64,000 nucleotides of DNA from Saprospirales bacterium (lineage in GTDB: Bacteria > Bacteroidota > Bacteroidia > Chitinophagales > Saprospiraceae). Of this stretch, positions 35,122-43,214 are shown piece by piece (the stretch's first letter is position 1; every line of letters begins with the position of its first letter). Where the stretch lies: NCBI GenBank assembly GCA_016719895.1, contig JADJYG010000028.1, positions 199,536 through 263,535 of the forward strand. The letters run 5' to 3'. Under the pieces are notes generated by a model that ran no database searches, had not been told where the DNA came from, and worked only from the letters and a program-made list of their open reading frames with translations. The translations under genes were made by a program, and so were the position numbers.

Positions 35122-36497
35122 ATACACCCTTACACCCGGAACACGACGATTTGGAGCGGCAATTGCAAGCCCAATTGGAGCACTACGCCCCGGAAGCGCC
35201 CGACCGGCTCTGGGCCGGCATCGAAGCTCGGCTTCCGAGGCGCCGCCGTCGCACGGTGTTTTGGTGGTGGGCGTCCGGTGTCGGCGCGGCGTTGATTTTG
35301 GTAGGATTCGTTTACCGCTTCATCGGGGAAAGCGATCCGTCGGCCCCCAAACCCAGGGACATTGAAATAAAGACGTCTGTGCAACAAGACATTGCGATCC
35401 GAAGCCCGCAAGAGCGCACGGGAACAGAAATGGCGACGGTGCCGGCGCTTATATCCCGTACAACAACGAACTCAAGGAATACCGGGCTTGAAATAGTAGC
35501 GAAACCTGCTGCCCATCCCAAAGCAATCCAACAGGATGAAGACATTCTCCCGGTGAAAGCCCCGGCGCCGGGCATCCTGCTGGAAAAGCCGCCTTTAACC
35601 AATGCCGGAACGACACAAATCCTGCCGGTCGCAACATTCGACGCGACTCCACTGGAACCCTTGTGTGTATCGTTGCCACTGGTTTTGAAAAATGATTCGC
35701 CTCAAATCCAATTCATTCGATTTCCTGTAAAAACGATACGCGAGTGGCGCTGGCAGATCGAGGCCGCTATTGCACCGGTCTGGCTCTGGCAAACGGCAGC
35801 ACGAGCCGATCCGCATCACGCGGGACACATCGGCTTTGCGGAACACCGGCAGGGTGCTGCTACCGGCTGGCAAGCGGGTTTAAATGTTGGATACGAGCCG
35901 GCCCCGCGCTGGCAGGTGATCGCGGGATTGTTCCGGCGCCAGACCACGCAGATTGCTTCTCACACCGCCATGCTCCGGCTTATGGACGGAGTATGCCTCA
36001 ATCCCAACGATTATGCCCCGAAAGAATATGAGTTTCAATACGACCTGTACTCGGGCAGCGGCACATCCAACCTGACCGTGCATATCGCCCAGGTGGACAC
36101 GGCGAACACGATGCCCGACGACGAACCGTTCACCCTCGATATGCGCACCACACGGAGTAGTTCGGATTGGGTGTTACCCTTAGGCGTAAAACGAACCTTC
36201 AGTAAGGGGCTTTGGCAGGGATTTGTGCAAGGCGGCATACAGATCAACCTGCCTGGCAGCGCATCGGCCCGTGTGGATCACTTCACCGAAGCTTGTGTGG
36301 ATTTATGCTTTGCAACGGGCCGTGTACCGGCTTTGACCGTAAAAGAAAACCGGCAAACCTCTATCGCGTGGACACTGGGACTCGGTGCTGAATACCGTCT
36401 CTCGAAGCGTTGGATATTGTCCACTACGCCGACTTTATTTGGAAATAAAGGCCAAATGGGACTTTCCCTCCAGGCTGGTCTCAATTTGAAAATTTGA
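35118..36497 (+). CDS. Second anti-sigma-like + TM + barrel protein
   Basis: 459 residues. The N-terminus DRLWAGIEARLPRRRRR is followed by a TM helix at about 48-68 (FWWWASGVGAALILVGFVYRF), a ~150-residue low-complexity periplasmic linker, then a beta-strand-rich C-terminus (WQIEAAIAPVWLW, AGLNVGYEPAPRWQVIAGLF, SIAWTLGLGAEYRLSKRWILSTTPTLFG, LSLQAGLNLKI) ending in the aromatic/hydrophobic pattern of barrels. Same architecture as 31762-33120 with little obvious identity, so an old paralogue. Translationally coupled to the sigma gene. Confidence 0.7.
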   Translation: MNTPLHPEHDDLERQLQAQLEHYAPEAPDRLWAGIEARLPRRRRRTVFWWWASGVGAALILVGFVYRFIGESDPSAPKPRDIEIKTSVQQDIAIRSPQERTGTEMATVPALISRTTTNSRNTGLEIVAKPAAHPKAIQQDEDILPVKAPAPGILLEKPPLTNAGTTQILPVATFDATPLEPLCVSLPLVLKNDSPQIQFIRFPVKTIREWRWQIEAAIAPVWLWQTAARADPHHAGHIGFAEHRQGAATGWQAGLNVGYEPAPRWQVIAGLFRRQTTQIASHTAMLRLMDGVCLNPNDYAPKEYEFQYDLYSGSGTSNLTVHIAQVDTANTMPDDEPFTLDMRTTRSSSDWVLPLGVKRTFSKGLWQGFVQGGIQINLPGSASARVDHFTEACVDLCFATGRVPALTVKENRQTSIAWTLGLGAEYRLSKRWILSTTPTLFGNKGQMGLSLQAGLNLKI

Positions 36498-36927
36498 TGT
36501 TGAAATGATCGAGGAAATATTAGAGTCTTTTCGAAATCGGCTGGTTCAAAAGTTGGTTGCATTGCTCCTTATCCTGCACGCATGGAAATATGCCGATGCC
36601 CTGATACACGCGAATAGCCGTTTCAAGTGCCCGGTCTGCCGCCTGATTGAGGCAATACGATCTAAGAATTTGACGCATTCACGGTGTTGGACCAACTTCT
36701 GTGTCCTGCTTCGCAGGTGGTCTTATTGCTTCTGCGGAGCGGATTTGATAGGCATTTGGATAATAAGCGTGGTGCAAATTTTTCAATCGCAACTGGCTTT
36801 TTTGGCACAACAACGCATTTGGCTGCCCCACAAACCCCCGATTTATCTGCAAAAAATGGTGTTACGAAATTAGTATGGATGTTCTCTATTTCACCTCACT
36901 TTTCATTCATGCTAATTTTCTAAAACA
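36498..36927 (+). other. 430-base gap; no confident gene
   Basis: Open frames at 36505-36873 and 36684-36923 exist but their translations (runs of Trp/Cys/Leu without pattern) do not resemble proteins and they overlap each other. No tRNA or clear hairpin is seen. The last 50 bases are AT-rich and probably contain the promoter of the multicopper oxidase. Confidence 0.4.
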
Positions 36928-38613
36928 ATGAAATTCAATTTTTTAAATAAAATACTACTCGCAGCGCTTTTGTTCCTTGCCGGACAAAGCCTTGCACAAA
37001 CGACTATCTTGATTCCCGATACCCTCGCCGGCGATGTGATCAACCTGGCCCTGCAAAACGGAACGCGGGAATTTTACCCCGGTGTGACGACCAAAACCAT
37101 CGGCTACAACGGCAACTTCCTCGGCCCAACGATCATCCTGAACAAAGGCCATCAAGTAACGCTAAACCTGCACAACCAACTGGGCGATACCACTACCACC
37201 CACTGGCACGGCCTGCATGTAGCGCCGGCAAACGACGGCAGCCCGCACAATCCGGTCATGGATGGAGAAACCTGGTCGCCTTCGTTCACCGTAATGGATA
37301 AAGCGGCGACCTATTGGTACCATCCGCACCTGCATGGTAAAACGCTTAACCAGGTCGTAAAAGGCGCGGCGGGCCTCATCATCGTCCGTGATCCGGAGGA
37401 AGCCGCACTGAACTTGCCCCGTACCTACGGGGTGGACGACGTACCCCTTGTTTTTCAATGGAAAACCTTCGACGCGGCGAAACAAATCGTGGAAATGGAC
37501 GAAGCGGACAACGAGGTGCTGGTCAACGGCACGATAAACGGTACGCTCGAATTGCCCGCCCAGGTCGTGCGACTGCGCTTGTTGAACGGATCGAGCCACC
37601 GGTTTTTCGATTTCGGCTTTGCCGATAACCGCTCTTTTAAACAGATCGCTTCCGACGCGGGCCTGCTCAATGAGCCCGTGTCAATAACCCGCCTTATCCT
37701 CGGTTCCGGCGAACGCGCCGAAATCCTCGTGGACCTGAGTGGATTGCAAGGCAGTACGCTCAAATTCCGGCAATTCGGTACGCAGTTGCCGCAGGGTTAC
37801 CCTGGCGGCCCGATGATGATGGGCGGTATGACAGGTCCTAAGGACAACACAGATTTTGACTTGTTGACCATACTGGTCGGCGCCCCTACTTCCAATACTG
37901 TGACAGCCATTCCAGCATCTCTCACGACAAATACTGCCTGGCCGCAGGCGGGCGCTTCCACCCGTTCGTTTGGCCTGTCGGCGCAACCGATGATGAGCAT
38001 GACCAATTTCTTTATCAACGGCCTGAAGTTCGATATGGAAACGGTGAATTTCAGCACCCAGGTAGGCAAAACCGAAATCTGGACCATCACGAACCAGACC
38101 ATGATGGCGCACCCGTTTCACGTTCATGGGATGCATTTTTATGTGCTGGCTGTGAACGGCGCCACCCCGCCGGCCAACCTGCGCGGACGAAAAGACGTGG
38201 TGGTCGTTCCGCCGATGAACGGTTCGGTGAAGATTATCCTGAAGTTTGAAGATTTCAGCGATCCCCACATACCTTACATGTACCACTGCCACATCCTGAG
38301 CCATGAAGATACCGGCATGATGGGACAGTTTATCGTCAATTCTGCCGCTTCGGGTACCATTGAAAACGCCGCACAGGAGCACCTGCGCATTTCGCCCACT
38401 TTGCTCGCTCCAGGTTTGGAAAAGGTGGAAATCAGCGCCGATAACGGCTGGGAACCGGTTCGGATAGAGGTGTACGACCAGGAAGGACGCTTGTTGCTGA
38501 CGGAACGGAACGCGACGCGGTTAGCCGCTGACCGGCTGGTTTCGGGTATGAATTCCATTAAAATTTTCACCGCTCGCGGTACGGCGGTCTTCAAAATTGT
38601 AAAAACAAACTAA
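36928..38613 (+). CDS. Multicopper oxidase with T9SS-type C-terminus
   Basis: 561 residues with signal peptide (1-23, ending SLAQ). Three cupredoxin domains; copper ligands are readable: H92-W-H94 (HWHGLH), H132-P-H134 (YHPHLHG), H395-x-x-H398-x-H400 (HPFHVHGMH), H453-C454-H455 and H459 with axial Met464/465 (HCHILSHEDTGMM). A Met-rich loop (GYPGGPMMMGGMTG) resembles the cuprous-oxidase Met segments of CueO. The C-terminal ~75 residues (PVRIEVYDQEGRLLL..., GMNSIKIFTARGTAVFKIVK) look like a T9SS sorting domain, so it is probably exported to the surface. Predicted role: oxidation of Cu(I) or phenolics. First gene of the copper/redox run; MbnP-like gene follows after 39 bp. Confidence 0.93.
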   Translation: MKFNFLNKILLAALLFLAGQSLAQTTILIPDTLAGDVINLALQNGTREFYPGVTTKTIGYNGNFLGPTIILNKGHQVTLNLHNQLGDTTTTHWHGLHVAPANDGSPHNPVMDGETWSPSFTVMDKAATYWYHPHLHGKTLNQVVKGAAGLIIVRDPEEAALNLPRTYGVDDVPLVFQWKTFDAAKQIVEMDEADNEVLVNGTINGTLELPAQVVRLRLLNGSSHRFFDFGFADNRSFKQIASDAGLLNEPVSITRLILGSGERAEILVDLSGLQGSTLKFRQFGTQLPQGYPGGPMMMGGMTGPKDNTDFDLLTILVGAPTSNTVTAIPASLTTNTAWPQAGASTRSFGLSAQPMMSMTNFFINGLKFDMETVNFSTQVGKTEIWTITNQTMMAHPFHVHGMHFYVLAVNGATPPANLRGRKDVVVVPPMNGSVKIILKFEDFSDPHIPYMYHCHILSHEDTGMMGQFIVNSAASGTIENAAQEHLRISPTLLAPGLEKVEISADNGWEPVRIEVYDQEGRLLLTERNATRLAADRLVSGMNSIKIFTARGTAVFKIVKTN

Positions 38614-38652
38614 CCTGCTTTCATCACTTAAATTAAACAACATCCAAGTTTT

Positions 38653-39627
38653 ATGAAAAAACTGCTCCTCTCCGTCCTGTCCTTTCTGTCGGTTTTGGTG
38701 GTTCAGGCTCAAAACAACATCGAGTTGCATCTTTCGCCACGCCTTGGCGCCGCGCCGTTTGCGTTGAACACACCGGTTTCGGCCGGATCTTACGAGTACA
38801 AAATCACACGCCTGGAATACTACATTTCGGAAATAAAAATCACCCACGACGGCGGTCAGGTAACGCCGATGACGGATATGTACCTGCTCGTTCGCCCGGC
38901 GGTGGACAGCATGTACGACCTGGGTTCGTTCCCGAGCGTCGTCAACGTGGAAAGCATCACTTTTTCCGTGGGCGTTGACCAAGCCCATAACCACCTGGAC
39001 CCGGCGGCCTATCCGGCTAATCATCCGTTGGCGCCACAAAACCCAGCCATGCAATGGGGCTGGTCGGCCGGCTACCGGTTCGTGGCTATCGAGGGTAAAG
39101 CGGGCACAAACTTCGCCAACGACTATGAAATCCACGCCTTGGGTGACGCGAATTACAAGACCGTGACGCTCGCCACTATCGCAGAAAATCACGCCAACGG
39201 AGATAAAACCATTCACCTGATCGCGGATTACGCCCAGGTTTTGAATTCGATAAACGTGTCGGCCGGGTTGATCGTACATGGTTCCACGGGTAAAGCCGTG
39301 ACCCTGATGAACAACATGAAAAATGTAGTTTTCACCGCTGAAATGGTAACCATGACGATAGACCCTACGTTTGAAGGCGCTTTCGCAGTATGGCCCAACC
39401 CGGCTGCGCCGGGTGAGGCCATAGTAACCATGACGCTCCCGGCGGGTTATTCCTACCGTGTTACGCTGACCGATTTGACCGGCCGGGTGGTAATAAACCA
39501 GCCGGTTGCAGCCGATCGCCAATCGTATCCGCTGATCGACGATTTGAATGCCGGCACGTACTTCGTGCATTTGTGGCAACAAGAACGCCCCGTGGCAGTG
39601 GAGAAGTTATTGATTACACCCCGTTAA
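38653..39627 (+). CDS. MbnP-like copper-binding protein with T9SS sorting domain
   Basis: 324 residues, signal peptide 1-19 (VVQAQ). The body (20-235) resembles the MbnP family: SAGSYEYKITRLEYYISEIKI, GVDQAHNHLDP, MQWGWSAGYRFVAIEGK, HLIADYAQVLN. The family partner MbnH is a di-heme enzyme that converts a Trp of MbnP to kynurenine for copper binding (known for methanotroph homologues); W135 and W137 in QWGW are candidates here, by inference only. The C-terminus (FAVWPNPAAPGEAI..., GTYFVHLWQQERPVAVEKLLI) is a T9SS domain, an unusual addition. Followed by two di-heme proteins. Confidence 0.82.
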   Translation: MKKLLLSVLSFLSVLVVQAQNNIELHLSPRLGAAPFALNTPVSAGSYEYKITRLEYYISEIKITHDGGQVTPMTDMYLLVRPAVDSMYDLGSFPSVVNVESITFSVGVDQAHNHLDPAAYPANHPLAPQNPAMQWGWSAGYRFVAIEGKAGTNFANDYEIHALGDANYKTVTLATIAENHANGDKTIHLIADYAQVLNSINVSAGLIVHGSTGKAVTLMNNMKNVVFTAEMVTMTIDPTFEGAFAVWPNPAAPGEAIVTMTLPAGYSYRVTLTDLTGRVVINQPVAADRQSYPLIDDLNAGTYFVHLWQQERPVAVEKLLITPR

Positions 39628-39698
39628 TAAGTTTTTTTCTTAAGCAGTTGGCGCGCGCCGGATACGCGATGTATCCGGTGTCGCGCCTGCCTTTGAGT

Positions 39699-40721
39699 AT
39701 GAAAGAACTTGGAATATTTGTTGTTCTGGTAGTTTCGCTGTTTGCTTGCCGCAAGGAAACAGCGGAACCCGTCATTGCTGCTCCGGAACCGCTGCTGGCC
39801 GTGCCGACGGGATTTCCATTTCCGGAATTTCCGGCAGGGAACGAATTGACGCCGGCCCGTTGGGCATTGGGCAAAAAATTATTTTATGATCCCGTTTTAT
39901 CTCGTGACAGTACCCTGTCGTGTGCCTCGTGCCACCATGCGGCGAAAGCGTTTAGCGATACGGTAGCGTTCAGTCCCGGCGTGGGTGGGTTACCCGGTAC
40001 GCGTAATTCCCCTACGCTGGCCAACATCGGTTACCATCCGTATTTTACCCGTGAAGGTGGAGTGCCGACCCTGGAAATGCAAATCCTGGTACCGATCCAA
40101 GAGCACAACGAATTCGATTTTAACATCCTGCTTATTGCCGAGCGATTGAAACGCGACACGGCTTACGTCCGAATGAGCCGCGAAGCCTACGACCGCGAAC
40201 CGGATGCTTTCGTAATTACCCGCTCCATTGCCTGTTTCGAAAGAACCTTCGTGAGCGGACAAAGCCGTTACGACCAGTATTTTTTTCAAGGAAAAACTTC
40301 GGCGTTGACGGCGGCGGAAAAACGCGGCAAGGATTTGTTTTTTTCCGAAAAAACCAACTGCTCGCAATGCCACTCCGGGTTTAACTTCACGAATTACACT
40401 TTTGAAAACAACGGCCTTTACGCTAATTACCCGGATCCCGGCCGGTTCCGCCTGACCGAACTGGAAGGCGACCGCGCACGCTTCAAAGTGGCTACGTTAC
40501 GAAATGTAGCGCTTACTGCGCCGTATATGCACGACGGCAGTTTGCAAACCCTGGAAGCCGTGGTCGAGCATTACAACTCCGGCGGACAGCCGCATCCGAA
40601 CAAAAGTTCGTTGGTGCGGCCTTTGGGCTTAAGTGCCGGCGAAAAAGCCGATCTGCTGGCATTCCTGCGCAGCCTGACCGATGAAGCCTTTGTCAACAAT
40701 CCAAAATTTCGTCAACATTGA
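39699..40721 (+). CDS. Di-heme cytochrome c peroxidase/MbnH-type lipoprotein
   Basis: 340 residues from ATG 39699 (a longer frame from 39573 overlaps the previous gene). Lipoprotein signal VSLFAC. Two heme sites: C75-x-x-C78-H79 (CASCHH) and C221-x-x-C224-H225 (CSQCHS). Family landmarks are LGKKLFYDPVLSRDSTLSC, SPTLANIGYHPYFTREGG, FKVATLRNVALTAPYMHDGSL and a C-terminal LLAFLRSLTDEAF. In the MauG/CcpA/MbnH family such proteins reduce peroxide or modify a partner protein via high-valent heme. Next to MbnP-like, MbnH function is the leading guess. It starts 71 bp after mbnP-like and overlaps the next gene region by a few bases. Confidence 0.9.
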   Translation: MKELGIFVVLVVSLFACRKETAEPVIAAPEPLLAVPTGFPFPEFPAGNELTPARWALGKKLFYDPVLSRDSTLSCASCHHAAKAFSDTVAFSPGVGGLPGTRNSPTLANIGYHPYFTREGGVPTLEMQILVPIQEHNEFDFNILLIAERLKRDTAYVRMSREAYDREPDAFVITRSIACFERTFVSGQSRYDQYFFQGKTSALTAAEKRGKDLFFSEKTNCSQCHSGFNFTNYTFENNGLYANYPDPGRFRLTELEGDRARFKVATLRNVALTAPYMHDGSLQTLEAVVEHYNSGGQPHPNKSSLVRPLGLSAGEKADLLAFLRSLTDEAFVNNPKFRQH

Positions 40722-40732
40722 TTTTACTGAAC

Positions 40733-41812
40733 ATGAAAAAATTGCTTATACTCCTGTTCCCCGCAATCACATTTTTAGCCTGCGACTCGAAAGACCCCGT
40801 TGAACCGCCCGCTACATACGATCCCACGCCTTATAATCTTGACGTGGGTTATTTCCCTACCCCCGATTTGCCTGCCGACAACAAACTGACAGTAGCCGGC
40901 GTACAGCTGGGCCGGATGCTTTTTTACGAAAAAATGCTTTCCAAGGACGGCTCGCAGTCTTGCGCCGATTGCCACCAGCAAAAAGACGGTTTTTCGGACA
41001 TGCGCCAATTCAGCATCGGTGTGGAAGGCCTGCCCGGCAAACGCCAGGCTATGCCGGTGATGAACTTGGCTTGGCACCTCAACGGCCTGTTTTGGGACGG
41101 ACGCGCTCCACTCGTGCGCGACCAGGCATTGAAACCGATACAGGATCCGCTGGAAATGAATGAAACCTTACCCAACGCCGTGACCAAACTTTCCACCGAT
41201 AAACGGTACACCGATCAGTTCATCCGGGCATTCGGCGATACGGCGGTTACTTCAGAACGTATGGCCTTGGCCCTGGAGCAATTTATGCTCACGATGGTAT
41301 CGAATAACTCAAAATATGACAAATGGAAAAACGGCACGGCTACTCTGACCGATAGCGAGGAACGCGGACGCCAGCTGTTTTTTACTGAATTCGATCCCTT
41401 CGGCTCAGAGAGCGGGGCAGAATGTTTTCATTGCCATGCGGGATTTAACTTCACCAACGACGAATTTATGAACAACGGCCTCGACACCGATGCGGAACAA
41501 ACCGACGAGGGTCGCCAAAAAGTGTCGGGCAATCCGTTGGACAAAGCCCGGTTCAAGGTGCCGAGCCTGCGCAATATTGCACTCACCGCACCGTACATGC
41601 ACGATGGGCGTTTCACCACTCTGGAAGAAGTGATCGACCACTACAATACCGGCGTCAAGTCTTCCGCTACGGTGGACGAATTGATGCAATACAACCTGCA
41701 GCCGGGAGGCTTGCAACTCACGGCACAGGAAAAGACGGATTTGGTGGCATTTTTAAAAACGCTGACCGACGAAACCTTTCTGACAAACACGGCCTATAAG
41801 TCGCCGTTTTGA
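40733..41812 (+). CDS. Second di-heme cytochrome c peroxidase/MbnH-type lipoprotein
   Basis: 359 residues from ATG 40733. Lipobox TFLAC. Heme sites C77-x-x-C80-H81 (CADCHQ) and C231-x-x-C234-H235 (CFHCHA). Other features: VAGVQLGRMLFYEKMLSKDGSQSC, NLAWHLNGLFWDGRAP, FKVPSLRNIALTAPYMHDGRF. Paralogue of the previous gene but with a FWDGRA segment typical of the other CcpA subgroup, so the two may act on different partners. The run of copper genes is interrupted immediately downstream by two IS elements. Confidence 0.9.
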   Translation: MKKLLILLFPAITFLACDSKDPVEPPATYDPTPYNLDVGYFPTPDLPADNKLTVAGVQLGRMLFYEKMLSKDGSQSCADCHQQKDGFSDMRQFSIGVEGLPGKRQAMPVMNLAWHLNGLFWDGRAPLVRDQALKPIQDPLEMNETLPNAVTKLSTDKRYTDQFIRAFGDTAVTSERMALALEQFMLTMVSNNSKYDKWKNGTATLTDSEERGRQLFFTEFDPFGSESGAECFHCHAGFNFTNDEFMNNGLDTDAEQTDEGRQKVSGNPLDKARFKVPSLRNIALTAPYMHDGRFTTLEEVIDHYNTGVKSSATVDELMQYNLQPGGLQLTAQEKTDLVAFLKTLTDETFLTNTAYKSPF

Positions 41813-41838
41813 TCTGCAAAGCGCTAATTGTCCAGTAT

Positions 41839-43193
41839 CAATGGTTCGTGAAGAATCACGCCGCCAAGGCGGCGTAACTACTTGAGAATAAAAGTTCTTT
41901 GATTTTGGGGTTGTTTTTTGTTTCGGTTGGGTTTAGACCCAAGGCGATCGAAAATCGTTCGATAAGAGCGAGGTTGTAGTAGTAGTTTTTTAGTTCGGTC
42001 ATCGAGAAGGGGCCTCTTTCCTCTTTATCCAAGGGCAACCAGTGTGCTGCCTTGGCCATAGATACGGCCGAGAGAGCCAAGTTGACGTGGTTTTCGATTT
42101 TGGTTTGGTTGGTGCTTTGGCACTGGGTCAGGCCGGTGAATTGCTTGGCGTCGCGGAACAAGAACTCGATCTGGAAGCGGCATTGATAACGTTCCAGAAT
42201 CCAGAGGGCATCCTGTTCGCTATCCGTGCAGAAGTAGAGTTTGCGTGTGAAAAAAGAACCGTCTTCACGCAGGTAATCCACAGCTACGAGCCGGATGCAG
42301 CGTTTGAGGCATTTGGCATACACCAGCCCGGTGCGGACGATTTTTTCGGCATCGCTCAGCACCACAGGCAGACGCTGCTCATCCAGTTTGCTCCAGTCTA
42401 CTTTGCCGTCTTTTTTCCTCGGACGACCTTGTTTTTGCTGCCATCGGGATTAAGTCGTGACACTGGTGTGTAGTACAGGGCTGCGTTTGACCGCAAGCAA
42501 CTGATCAAACAAATGCCCATCTGAACGATCGGTTCTACGAAAGTGAGGACACCGAAATAGCCGTCACAGACCAATAGATTGGCAAAATGTCGGATTTGTT
42601 CTCGTTGCTGGCCTACTAAATCCACATAATGCCCCATAAGCGTCTTACTCTGTTTTTCCAGTTCTTTGGCACTTGGTGTCAGGCTGGCTGACAAGTGAAA
42701 AGCAGTATGATGGCCCAAATCGCCAACGGCGAAACTGCCCAATTCCAGGCCCCGCTTAACCGCCCCGGCCTGTCCAGACCAAAAACGACCCAGACAAGGT
42801 GTTTGCTTTCCACTCTTGGGCAGATAACTCGGATCGAAGATCACAAAACAATCCCCAGAGCCATATTTGTCTATCAATGAACGGTTGAATGTTTCTAAGT
42901 GTAATTCTTTTTGATACCAGTTATGGATTGTCCCCTCGTTTCGTTTTCCCCAACGGGCCAATTGCTTGAAATTATTCCGCTGCGGCAAAGTCAGCAGCAA
43001 GGGAAATATGGTTTGCAAAATCCGGCGACGGACGGCTCCTGTTCCAGCCAAATCGCTTATCATTGCACCCAGGGACTCTCGAGTTCCAGTCATGGCGTGT
43101 ACGTGTTAGGTGTAAGCAACCCAAACGTACACGCTTTTTATTTTTTCAACATACGTAGGCCCCGACAAACTCAAAATTCTTCACGAACCATTG
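41839..43193 (-). mobile_element. IS4-family insertion sequence, 1355 bp
   Basis: Inverted repeats of 18 bp (CAATGGTTCGTGAAGAAT) at both ends and a 5-bp direct repeat AGTAT (41834-41838, 43194-43198). One transposase on the minus strand with a Y-x2-R-x3-E-x6-K signature. Confidence 0.9.
41856..43093 (-). CDS. IS4-family transposase in two frames (possible -1 frameshift)
   Basis: The N-terminal part (42398-43093, 231 residues) holds CFVIFDPSYLPKSGK (first Asp) and LLVCDGYFGVLTFVEP (second Asp). It stops after VRGKKTAK. The C-terminal part (from 42400 down to 41856) has YQCRFQIEFLFRDAK, an exact Y-(2)-R-(3)-E-(6)-K. The junction is AAAAAAG (minus strand 42416-42410); a -1 slip here, or one extra A, fuses both into about 411 residues with GKVDWSKLDEQRLPVV between. 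IS4 elements do not usually need frameshifting, so a mutation or read error is equally possible. Confidence 0.85.
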
Positions 43194-43214
43194 AGTATCT
43201 AACCATTCTAAAAG

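Noticed and set aside
36505..36923. Possible 122- and 79-residue proteins between the barrel protein and the multicopper oxidase
   Set aside because: No protein-like pattern, mutually overlapping; the IWLPHKPP stretch only superficially resembles the PP-tail motif seen elsewhere.
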